From contig DAHUXW010000083.1 in the NCBI GenBank assembly GCA_027306925.1, forward strand, positions 75,609-107,920: a stretch of DNA of 32,312 nt. The letters run 5' to 3'. A program made the translations under genes and the position numbers. Positions 1-7,293 of the stretch are shown here, in pieces (position 1 is the first letter of the stretch; each line of letters starts with the position of its first letter). This DNA is from Acidimicrobiaceae bacterium. GTDB taxonomy: Bacteria > Actinomycetota > Acidimicrobiia > Acidimicrobiales > Bog-793. The notes below the pieces were generated by a model. The model did not search any database and was not told the DNA's origin. It saw only the letters and a program-made list of their open reading frames with translations.

Positions 1-864
1 GTCGAAGCCACGACGGGGGTCACGTACAACTGCCTGGAGGTCTTCGCAGACGCGGACCCGGCCTGGGCCGACTGGGTGAATCCGTGGCCCACAAGAACGG
101 TCTCGGACGGGTGGGACGCGTGGCTGGCTGCGAATCCTGCGCACCAGCTCGTGCTCGGCCAGCAGTTGATACCTGACAGCGTGTGCACGTCGGTCTGCGC
201 CGACCCGCTCACGTGGGAGACCGCGTGCGCCTCGGGCGCCTACAACGGCTACGCGACACAGCTCGCACAGAACCTGGTCGCCGAAGGCGCCGGCAACACG
301 GTGCTTCGACTCGGCAAGGAGTTCAACGGTTCATGGGAGAACGACTACATCGGCTCGACGACCGCGGAGTTCCAGGCGTGGGCGCAGTGCTTCGCTCAGG
401 AAGTCGGAGCCATGCGGGCGGTGCCGGGCGCACACTTCCTGTTCGACTGGAATCCGAACACCTGCACGACAGCGATTCCCCTCGCGCAGGCGTACCCGGG
501 CAATGCGTACGTGGACATCATCGGCGCCGACTTCTACGACGCCGACTGCTGGAGCACGTCGTCGGCCGCCACCGAGACCTGGACTGAGCTGTACCACGCA
601 CCCGAGGGCAACAACGACAGCACGAGCCTGGCGAACATCGTGGCCTTCGCCGCGGCCAACGGCAAGCCGGTCAGCCTGCCCGAGTGGGGGCTCAACGGCT
701 CGTCAGGTGACGACACGACGTACATGAACGGCGTCATCTCCCTCGTGAAGTCGAGCACCTCGGTCGCATACCAGTCCTACTTCGACTGCGGATGTGACGG
801 CATCACGATGCTCGGATCGAGCGTGCCGAACGCGACCGCGGCGTACACGGCCGCATTCGGATGA
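1..864 (+). CDS. GH26-like glycoside hydrolase, 5' truncated by window edge
   Basis: The reading frame is open from base 1 and ends at TGA 862-864, leaving 287 residues of a protein whose N-terminus lies outside the window. The GTG at 76 is probably internal, because the frame upstream already reads like folded protein. The family resemblance is to GH26 (mannanase/glucanase-type TIM barrels). The segment LRLGKEFNGSW (about 97-107) resembles the acid/base region and PEWGL near residue 226 the nucleophile region, each supplying a conserved Glu. Several Cys residues (CTSVC, CFAQ, CTT, CGC) suggest disulphides and so an exported enzyme, but the signal peptide would be off-window. It likely cleaves a beta-linked polysaccharide. 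Two glycosyltransferases follow on the same strand, which fits trimming of an exported glycan. Family call moderately sure; substrate unknown. Confidence 0.75.
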   Translation, partial: VEATTGVTYNCLEVFADADPAWADWVNPWPTRTVSDGWDAWLAANPAHQLVLGQQLIPDSVCTSVCADPLTWETACASGAYNGYATQLAQNLVAEGAGNTVLRLGKEFNGSWENDYIGSTTAEFQAWAQCFAQEVGAMRAVPGAHFLFDWNPNTCTTAIPLAQAYPGNAYVDIIGADFYDADCWSTSSAATETWTELYHAPEGNNDSTSLANIVAFAAANGKPVSLPEWGLNGSSGDDTTYMNGVISLVKSSTSVAYQSYFDCGCDGITMLGSSVPNATAAYTAAFG

Positions 865-867
865 CGA

Positions 868-894
868 GGCCTCGAAGCACGAGCCGTCGAGGTA
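868..894 (+). terminator. possible stem-loop after the hydrolase gene
   Basis: CCTCGA at 870-875 pairs with TCGAGG at 887-892 around an 11-base loop, six bases after the stop codon at 864. No T-run follows, so an intrinsic terminator is only a suggestion. The 170 bases up to the next start hold no other gene that I can see. Confidence 0.25.
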
Positions 895-1035
895 GCTCCT
901 GATCGCGACATCGGGATCGCAGGGGATCGACGCTTCCCGCCACCCACATGGCGCGACCGTCGACGCGCTTGCGCACCCCGGGGGGCGGACGGACGCGTCC
1001 CAGTTCGCCGGCCCGACCCATTACTCTCCGGGACT

Positions 1036-1914
1036 ATGAAGATCTCCGTTGTCATCGTCTCGAAAGACGAGCCGAGTCTCGCCCAGACGCTCGACGCGCT
1101 GGAGTCGAAGGCCGGCGAGCTCGCCGACGAAGTCGTCGTGATCGACGCGTCGAAGGGACGCCTCGACGGCATCCGATCAAGTCACCCGAGCGTCGTCTGG
1201 AAGGACTACGGCCAACCCGACGGCATCCGCGTCACGATCCCGCACCAGCGGAATCTCGGTGTCGCGACCGCGACCGGCGACGTCATCGTGTTCACCGACT
1301 CCGGCTGCGTGTTCGGCGACGAGTGGCTGCCTCGGCTGCTTGCGCCGATCCTGGACGAGGGCGAGAGCGTCACGTGCGGTCCGGCCAAGGCGCCGGGAGC
1401 AAGCGTGTACTCCGGGACGCGCTGGTGGGGGAGCACGGAGGAGCGCTACGTTCCCGGCTGCTCGACGATCAACCTCGCGTTCACGCGCGCCGCGTTCGAC
1501 GCCGTAGAGGGATTCGACGAGACGTTCGGAGCGGGTGAGGACCTCGACTTCTCCTGGCGCCTCGCCGACCGTGGCTACCAGCTCCGGTGGGTGCCCGACG
1601 CCGTCGTCGAGCACGACTGGGGAGACTGGCGGCGCCAGGTCCGTCGCTCGTACCTGTACGGCGTCGGCTGGGTCCGCCTCTACCGCAAGCACCCGAATCG
1701 GCTCGCGACGGGCCTCTCGCACGACCCCGTGCCGATCGTGTACCCGCTGTACATCCTCGGGCTCCCGCTGACCCTGCGGTACCGCGCGTACCCGTTGCTG
1801 TTGATGGTGCCGCTGTGGCGGAGCCGCAACGAGGAGCTCCCGATGCGGATCGTGCTCGACCATCTCGTGCTCGGTGTCGGCGTTCTCGCCGAGCTGTCGG
1901 GTCTCTACCGGTGA
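1036..1914 (+). CDS. GT2 family glycosyltransferase
   Basis: A 292-residue GT-A fold transferase. It opens with the family's first beta strand (ISVVIVSKDEPSL, residues 3-15). The nucleotide-sugar binding region VFTDSGC sits near residue 90, where a D-x-G/C replaces the usual DxD. The acceptor-side motif GAGEDLDFSWRLADRGY (about 167-183) is followed by VVEHDWG. Conserved HxW and YxYGxGWxRLYRKH segments continue into a weakly hydrophobic C-terminus. Such enzymes transfer a sugar from a nucleotide donor to a lipid-linked or growing glycan at the cytoplasmic membrane face. It is clearly paralogous to the GT2 encoded at 6286-7293 on the other strand, sharing the VVIVSKDEP opening, the H-Q-R-N-x-G-V segment and the RKH segment. 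The ATG at 1036 puts the start directly before the first strand; no strong ribosome binding site is visible. Donor and acceptor unknown. Confidence 0.9.
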   Translation: MKISVVIVSKDEPSLAQTLDALESKAGELADEVVVIDASKGRLDGIRSSHPSVVWKDYGQPDGIRVTIPHQRNLGVATATGDVIVFTDSGCVFGDEWLPRLLAPILDEGESVTCGPAKAPGASVYSGTRWWGSTEERYVPGCSTINLAFTRAAFDAVEGFDETFGAGEDLDFSWRLADRGYQLRWVPDAVVEHDWGDWRRQVRRSYLYGVGWVRLYRKHPNRLATGLSHDPVPIVYPLYILGLPLTLRYRAYPLLLMVPLWRSRNEELPMRIVLDHLVLGVGVLAELSGLYR

Positions 1915-1940
1915 GAGTCGTCGCCTCCGATGCGATCTAG

Positions 1941-3098
1941 ATGATCGAGGCGCAGCGTGCGAGGGGAGACGAGGCGCCCAGGGTCAAGGTGCTGGCGACC
2001 CCGGAGGATCCGAACCCCTACCAGTCCCTCCTCTACCGACAGCTCACCGCGCTCGGCGGGACGGTCGCCTACACGACGGGGCCAACACGCTCGCACTCGC
2101 TGAACCTCCTGCTCGCACCCGCGTCCTTGGCTGCTCGCCGTCTGGCCGGCTTCAACGTGCTCCACATCCACTGGGTGTTCCAGTTCAGCCTTCCCTGGGC
2201 GCAGCGAAGCGAGCTGGCACGACGTTTGATGGAGTGGTGGTTTCGCCAGTACCTGCGATGCGCGTGTGCGCTCGGCTACCGGGTCGTCTGGACGGCACAC
2301 GACCTCGTTCCCCATGGACGGGTGTTCCATGACGACGAGCGGGCGCGCACCGTGCTGCTCGACCGGTGCGACCTCGTGATCGCGCTGTCGCCGTCGACCG
2401 CACGCCAGCTGACCGCCCTCGGGTGCGCGGACGTGCGCGTCATCCCGCTCGGGCCGTACCACGACCCGTACGAGTCGCCGGTCGAGCGCGCCCAAGCACG
2501 GCGTCGCCTGAACCTCCAGGACGACGAATTCGTGGTCCTACACATCGGCAGGATCGAGGCCTACAAGGGTGCCGACCTCCTGCTCGACGCCGCCGCGCAA
2601 CTGCCGGCGGAGTCACGGATCATCGTGGTCGTCGCCGGATCGTGCAGCGACGCCCACTACCGGGAGAGGTTGCTGGGCCTTGCGGCATCGGCTGGAGCGC
2701 GGGTGCGCATCTCCCTCGAGTGGATCCCGGACGGCGACGTCGCCGTCTACCTTCGAGCCGCGGACGTTGCGGCCTACCCCTTCCGTGAGGTGTCGAACAG
2801 CTCGTCCATATCGCTCGTCCAGTCCTTCGGCCTGCCCGTCATCATTCCCAACCTCGAGAACCTCGAGGATGTCTCGGCCACCGGCGCGATTCGCTACGAA
2901 CCCGGAGTTGACCGGCTCGTCGACGTGCTCGCCGGCGCAGCAGACCGGGCGGTTGACGAGCTCGCATCCATGAGCGCTGCGGCGCGGGCGCACGCCGCAA
3001 GCGCGAGTTGGGAGCAGATCGGCCGGGACACGTTGCTCGCATTCACCGACGTCATCGACCGGCCGCCGGCGCGAGCGCGCGTTGCGCGTCACCATTGA
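1941..3098 (+). CDS. GT4 family glycosyltransferase
   Basis: A 385-residue GT-B retaining transferase. The N-terminal domain carries the LHIHWVFQF segment (about 73-81) typical of GT4 enzymes of exopolysaccharide loci. The C-terminal domain has LHIGRIEAYKGADLLLDA (about 199-216) and a donor-binding EX7E-like region around YPFREVSNSSSISLVQSFGLPVI (about 279-301). The usual first Glu is present in FREVSNSS. It lies 26 bases downstream of the GT2 gene and is probably co-transcribed. The ATG at 1941 follows a short in-frame stop and has no obvious Shine-Dalgarno sequence, so the true start could be a few codons in, nearer to VKVLATPEDP. It transfers a hexose from a nucleotide donor; the sugar cannot be named. 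Confidence 0.9.
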   Translation: MIEAQRARGDEAPRVKVLATPEDPNPYQSLLYRQLTALGGTVAYTTGPTRSHSLNLLLAPASLAARRLAGFNVLHIHWVFQFSLPWAQRSELARRLMEWWFRQYLRCACALGYRVVWTAHDLVPHGRVFHDDERARTVLLDRCDLVIALSPSTARQLTALGCADVRVIPLGPYHDPYESPVERAQARRRLNLQDDEFVVLHIGRIEAYKGADLLLDAAAQLPAESRIIVVVAGSCSDAHYRERLLGLAASAGARVRISLEWIPDGDVAVYLRAADVAAYPFREVSNSSSISLVQSFGLPVIIPNLENLEDVSATGAIRYEPGVDRLVDVLAGAADRAVDELASMSAAARAHAASASWEQIGRDTLLAFTDVIDRPPARARVARHH

Positions 3099-3152
3099 CC
3101 GCGCACGACCATCCGCCGCCCGCTCTCCGTCCGCTTGCCGCCAGCACCCGGC

Positions 3153-4064
3153 TCAATCGCTCCGGCCCGCCCATTCGCGGTCGATGAAGTCGAGCAGCGG
3201 ACCGCTGTCGCGGGTGCCGACCTTTCGGACGAAGAGCAGAGGAGCGCCACCGCGCGCGGCGCGCTCCGAGCGCTGGTGTGCAATAGCTGGCAGGTCCGAG
3301 AGGTCGAGCCACTTCGGGCTCGGTCCGCCCGCCGACCAGTCGACGTACCACGGTGACTCATGAACGAGGTCGACCTGTGCGTCGCACACGAGGTCGTCTC
3401 CGTGGAGCAGCGACGCGACGAGCGTCTCGTCCGGGAGCCAGACCCGCCTCCAGTGGCGCATGATCTCCGGCCGGTCGTCCAGTGCGCGAAGGATGCGGCT
3501 CGCATGCTCGCGACTGAGGATCTTCTGCACAGCCGATCCAGCCTTCGCGAGACCGGCGGGCAGCGGCCGAGCGATCGGTAGCGACACGTCTCGTCGACCG
3601 ACACGCCAGTGGACCCGGTCGAACCTGTCGAGACCCCCGTGCGCCCCCCACGGCCCGTACGGGAGCCGAAAGCTGTAGATGAGCGAACGCCCCTCGTACT
3701 CGCGGAGCGCACCTGAAAGCTCGTGCGCTCGGGCCGTCGGGTAGTCGCTTCCGGAGAGCACGGCGACGTGGCGGATTCCCGGGCGACGGATGATCTCGCG
3801 TATCGCCCAGAGCTCGGCCCGGACCGACGCGAGGCTGCCCCACGGCGTCGCATAGCGGCGAGCGAACTCGACATTCCCCGGAGCACCTTCCTGCATCCTG
3901 CTGTAGACGGCCGGCTGGGTCCGGCGGTCGCAGTGGACGACAGTGGGCAGGGGGGCGAGGGACCAGAGCAGCCGCGCGAGTTGAACCGGGTCAGCGTGCG
4001 CGATGACGACGACGCCGAGACGGCTCGTCGAGTCCGTCCGGGATCCGTCCGGACTCGGGCTCAC
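3153..4064 (-). CDS. GT14 (core-2/I-branching) type glycosyltransferase
   Basis: A 303-residue protein if it starts at GTG 4064, which has GAGGCGACC just upstream; an in-frame GTG at 4127 would add 21 charged, non-conserved residues. Features match bacterial GT14 homologues of beta-1,6-N-acetylglucosaminyltransferases. These are an initial VVVIAHADPVQLARLL strand-helix, the VHCDRR segment, RYATPWGSLASVRAEL (Arg, Trp-Gly, Ser-x-V motif), VAVLSGSDYPTA (the family's S-G-x-D-x-P signature) and LPDETLVASLL, giving the catalytic-region acidic pair. It is the last gene of the minus-strand glycan operon, about 117 bases after the preceding stop, so it may be expressed partly independently. It faces the GT4 gene ending at 3098. 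It probably adds a branch to the glycan; the exact sugar is unknown. Confidence 0.82.
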   Translation of the reverse strand: MSPSPDGSRTDSTSRLGVVVIAHADPVQLARLLWSLAPLPTVVHCDRRTQPAVYSRMQEGAPGNVEFARRYATPWGSLASVRAELWAIREIIRRPGIRHVAVLSGSDYPTARAHELSGALREYEGRSLIYSFRLPYGPWGAHGGLDRFDRVHWRVGRRDVSLPIARPLPAGLAKAGSAVQKILSREHASRILRALDDRPEIMRHWRRVWLPDETLVASLLHGDDLVCDAQVDLVHESPWYVDWSAGGPSPKWLDLSDLPAIAHQRSERAARGGAPLLFVRKVGTRDSGPLLDFIDREWAGRSD

Positions 4065-4181
4065 GTGGTCGCCTCGCGACTCCACCGGGCGCGCCAACCC
4101 ATCCCGGCGGGGACGGTCTCGCGCCACCGGCGTCCCGAACGAGTCACGTGTGGGCTGCGGCCGGGCACGGGCCTGATCCGA

Positions 4182-5162
4182 TCATCGTGCGGGTACGAGG
4201 AGACGCACGACACCCCACACGCGGCCGCAGAAGTACGCGACCAGCAGAGTCGCGTCCGCGCCGACCGCCCCGACGAAGCGATCGGGTCGCCGGAGGTCGG
4301 GCTCGAACCGCTGGTAGACGTGGGCCGTCGCCACAGCGAAGACGTAGACGACGGGTCCGATGACACCCGAACGCCGCGACCGTCTGCGAACCTGCAGACA
4401 CGAGACGACGGCGAGACCGACGAACGCGAGGTCCGGACCGCGAAGCTTGCGATATCGCGCGAGCTGCCTGGTCGCACCCACACCGCTCGTGAACAGCCAT
4501 CGGAGCGACTGCACGTAGCTCTTCGACTCCTGGTGGTCGACCGTCAGCCCCGGGATCCCCGACAGCCGAAAGCCTGCCTCGACGAGTGCGTGGTTGATCG
4601 CCACGTCTTCGCCCTCTCGCAGCTCCGCGTCGAACGTGACGCGAGCGAGCGCGTCGGCCCGGTAGGCACCGTTGTTGCCCGTGACCGTCGTCGTCCCGGA
4701 GCGCACTTTCGGGCGTAGCCGGAAGCGCCGGTGCAAGTACGAGACGTCCCCGTCGGGCACCGCGGTGCCGCCTACCACGTCGTAGCGGTCGAGCCAGCTC
4801 TCGCAGGTCGACCACCACGTCGGAGGTAGCACGATGTCCGCATCGACCATCGCGATCCACCGGCCACGCGCCGCGCGGACACCGGTCGCGCGTGCGGCAC
4901 CGCGGCCGAGATTGCGCTCGTGCGAGACGAGGCAGATGCCCGAGTTGTGCGCGGCGAGTTGCGACACGACCGCTGCAGTGCGGTCGAGGGAGCCGTCGTC
5001 GACGACGAGAACCTCGAACGGCTGGACCGTGTCCTGGCCGAGGATCGACTCGACCGTCTTCGCGATATGGCGCTCCTCGTTGTGCGCGATCACGACGAAC
5101 GAGACTTCGGGTGACCCGTCAACCGGTCCGTCGCGAGCGCCGGCCGCCGTCTCGCGGGTCAT
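4182..5162 (-). CDS. GT2 family glycosyltransferase with C-terminal membrane segments
   Basis: A 326-residue protein starting at ATG 5162, whose ATGA overlaps the stop of the gene upstream, implying translational coupling. A longer in-frame extension exists upstream, but it is arginine-rich and antisense-like, so I rejected it. The GT-A domain reads VSFVVIAHNEERHIAKTV (about 20-37), VLVVDDGS, then WIAMVDADIVLPPTWW with the DxD metal site, and finally EGEDVAINHALVEAGFRL with the ED motif. The last 110 residues contain two or three hydrophobic stretches (LAFVGLAVVSC, GPVVYVFAVATAHVY, ATLLVAYFCG), anchoring it to the membrane as is common for processive or lipid-linked GT2 enzymes. Role in the operon: sugar addition to a membrane-bound acceptor. 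Confidence 0.9.
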   Translation of the reverse strand: MTRETAAGARDGPVDGSPEVSFVVIAHNEERHIAKTVESILGQDTVQPFEVLVVDDGSLDRTAAVVSQLAAHNSGICLVSHERNLGRGAARATGVRAARGRWIAMVDADIVLPPTWWSTCESWLDRYDVVGGTAVPDGDVSYLHRRFRLRPKVRSGTTTVTGNNGAYRADALARVTFDAELREGEDVAINHALVEAGFRLSGIPGLTVDHQESKSYVQSLRWLFTSGVGATRQLARYRKLRGPDLAFVGLAVVSCLQVRRRSRRSGVIGPVVYVFAVATAHVYQRFEPDLRRPDRFVGAVGADATLLVAYFCGRVWGVVRLLVPAR

Positions 5163-6289
5163 CGCCGTGCGCTCGCGACGGACCGGACGCGAGCGGCGAG
5201 ACGACGAGCGAGCTCCCGCACCGGCATCACGATCGCGAGCGTGACGAGAGGCGGCCGGCGCTGAGCGAACAGCGGCGCGAGCGATCCGGGGCTCGCGAGC
5301 CCGCGACGTTCCCATCTCGGGAGCGCGGCCCGGAGACCGTCCGTCCGGACCCGGCTCCGCAGTGACGCGAGATAGTCCGCTCCTTCGAGGTCCGTGGTCC
5401 ACATCGGCGTGAGACATGTCCAGCCCCACGGCACGCAGACGTCTTCGAGCCAGGTCCACGGGCGCCGCTTGAGCGCGGCGACCTCGTCGGGCGAGAGCGG
5501 GCGCAGCAGGAACTGTTCGCTCCTCACGATCTCGCGCCCGATCTGCTCACCCCGCCTGATGACCGCGGGCCAGGGAATCTGTGCGTCACACGGCCAAGGG
5601 TGGCACAGCACGACATGGCCCGCGTCGAGGTAGCGGTGCGCGTGAAGCGACTCGTCGTCGTCGAACGTCATGCCGAGCTCGCGCCAACGCGGGAGGTCGA
5701 AGAGTCCCGTGTCGGTCAGGCCGTAGTGACGAAGCGCCGACGGAGCGCCGGTTGCCGCGTGGACGAGCGCGTCGGTGTGCTGCCGATGGTTCGTGAGCAA
5801 ACAGGTCGATATGTTCACGCACCGGGCATTGCCCGCGAACATCTCGGCCGCGAGATCGACGAGCTCCTCGTCCCACCACAACAGCTGCATGTCACCCTGC
5901 AGCAGGTGGACGTACTCGACACCGGCACGCATCGCATACGCGAACGCGTCGCGGTAGGCGTCGTACAGCCCGCCGACCTTCGCGTTGCGCGACAGGTCGT
6001 TCGAGGCACGCAACATCACGGTGACGAGCGGATCGTCCCGTCCGATCTCCTCCAGCCGCAGCCGGAGACGTACGTCCCTGCTCGCGTTGTCCACGACCAG
6101 CAACGGGTCGTGGGGGGCAAGGGCACGGACGGACGACACGGCGTTGAGAAAGTAGGTCGGCAGGCCGTGCCCGACGATCACGTGCATCACACGCCGGCCC
6201 TGCCGCGACCTGCCACCCGATCGTGCCGACACGTCGGACTCGCGCCCGACACCGCTCGCCGCGCCGAGATCCTGGGGGAGCCCGCTCAT
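5159..6289 (-). CDS. divergent GT-A-like glycosyltransferase
   Basis: A 376-residue protein with ATGA overlaps at both ends (6286-6289 and 5159-5162), so it sits firmly inside the operon. The first 34 residues are polar, and conserved-looking sequence begins at MHVIVGHGLPTYFLNAV (35-51). LLVVDNAS (about 63-70) matches the GT2 VVDNxS strand, and VHLLQGDMQLLWWDEELV (about 127-144) replaces the usual DxD with Q-G-D. Long Trp-rich stretches follow (CHPWPCDAQIPWP, RRPWTWLEDVCVPWGW). Without a canonical ED motif it is not a textbook GT2. I infer a sugar or modification transferase acting with its neighbours. Confidence in a glycosyltransferase-type fold is moderate; substrate unknown. Confidence 0.75.
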   Translation of the reverse strand: MSGLPQDLGAASGVGRESDVSARSGGRSRQGRRVMHVIVGHGLPTYFLNAVSSVRALAPHDPLLVVDNASRDVRLRLRLEEIGRDDPLVTVMLRASNDLSRNAKVGGLYDAYRDAFAYAMRAGVEYVHLLQGDMQLLWWDEELVDLAAEMFAGNARCVNISTCLLTNHRQHTDALVHAATGAPSALRHYGLTDTGLFDLPRWRELGMTFDDDESLHAHRYLDAGHVVLCHPWPCDAQIPWPAVIRRGEQIGREIVRSEQFLLRPLSPDEVAALKRRPWTWLEDVCVPWGWTCLTPMWTTDLEGADYLASLRSRVRTDGLRAALPRWERRGLASPGSLAPLFAQRRPPLVTLAIVMPVRELARRLAARVRSVASARR

Positions 6290-7293
6290 GTCCTACCGCG
6301 AAGCTGACGACGCAGGTTGTCGATCCACCCCTCCAGCTCGGTGCCCTCGACCGTGCCCGCGAGGACACCCGCCGCGAGCACGAAGTGCTCGAACAGCGTC
6401 CAGAACGGGCGCTGCCAACGGCTCCGCCACAGGGGAACCGCGAGGAGCAGCAGATAGGAACGGCGTCGGAGCGCGACCGGGAGTCCCAACAGGTACAACG
6501 GATACGCGAGCGGGACTGCGTCGTGGACGTTCAGCGACCGCTTGTGGATCGACTGTTCGCCGGTGCCGAACACGTGCTTGCGATAGAGATGGCCCCTGCC
6601 ACGACCGTAGGCGTAGGAGCGCCGGATCTGACGAGAGGCCCCTCCCCAGTCGTGCGCGACACGCGCGTCCGGGACGAACCTGATCCGGAACCCCGCGTGC
6701 ACGACCCGCCAGGAGAAGTCGATGTCCGAGCCGTAGGTGAACGACTCGTCGAAGCCACCCACGCGGTCGTAGACGTCCCTGCGGAACGCGACATTGATCG
6801 TCGGGCACTCGGCGAGGTAGACGGGCGAGCGAGCACTCGCGCGCTCCATGCTGTACGGGATCGACGATCCCGTCGCTCCTGTCTGGCCGCACGTCATCTG
6901 CTCCTCGCCCCGCACGATCGGGCGGGTGATCTCCTCCAGCCATCGGGGGTCCGGCACACAGCCGCAGTCGGTGAACACCACGATGTCGCCACATGCGGCT
7001 CGCACACCGATGTTGCGCTGGTGGGCGATCGTCGTGGAGCGGCCATCGGGCTGCTCGAAGTCGATCCAACGGACGTTCGGGCGCGCGTCGCGGACCCGCT
7101 GCATTCGGCCTGCGGATGCGTCGACGACGATGATCTCGACGCTTCGCAGAAGCTCGTCCGGCACGGCGTCCACCTGCTCTGCGAGCCGGTCGAGCGTTCC
7201 GGCGAGGCCCGGCTCGTCCTTGGAGACGATGACGACGGAAGCGGTCGCAGAATCAGAATCCGGCCACCGTGGCGAGCCACTGTCAGCATTCAT
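6286..7293 (-). CDS. GT2 family glycosyltransferase, paralogue of the one at 1036
   Basis: A 335-residue GT-A transferase whose ATG at 7293 overlaps the preceding stop by four bases. Key segments are SVVIVSKDEPGLAGTLDRL (about 19-37), IIVVDASAGRMQRV, IVVFTDCGCVPDPRW (D-x-G in place of DxD), CPTINVAFRRDVYDRVGGFDE, SDIDFSWRVVHAGF (acidic catalytic region) and AHDWG with IRRSYAYGRGRGHLYRKH. These align block by block with the protein encoded at 1036-1914. The two genes are on opposite strands about 5 kb apart, so they are old duplicates and not a tandem copy. The C-terminus has a short hydrophobic stretch (LAYPLYLLGLPVAL). It probably adds a sugar to the same lipid-linked glycan as its neighbours. 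Confidence 0.9.
   Translation of the reverse strand: MNADSGSPRWPDSDSATASVVIVSKDEPGLAGTLDRLAEQVDAVPDELLRSVEIIVVDASAGRMQRVRDARPNVRWIDFEQPDGRSTTIAHQRNIGVRAACGDIVVFTDCGCVPDPRWLEEITRPIVRGEEQMTCGQTGATGSSIPYSMERASARSPVYLAECPTINVAFRRDVYDRVGGFDESFTYGSDIDFSWRVVHAGFRIRFVPDARVAHDWGGASRQIRRSYAYGRGRGHLYRKHVFGTGEQSIHKRSLNVHDAVPLAYPLYLLGLPVALRRRSYLLLLAVPLWRSRWQRPFWTLFEHFVLAAGVLAGTVEGTELEGWIDNLRRQLRGRT

Noticed and set aside
5163-5459. Longer N-terminus of the GT2 gene starting at 5162
   Set aside because: It overlaps the preceding gene and is Arg/Ser/Ala-rich; the ATGA overlap at 5159-5162 is a standard coupled start.
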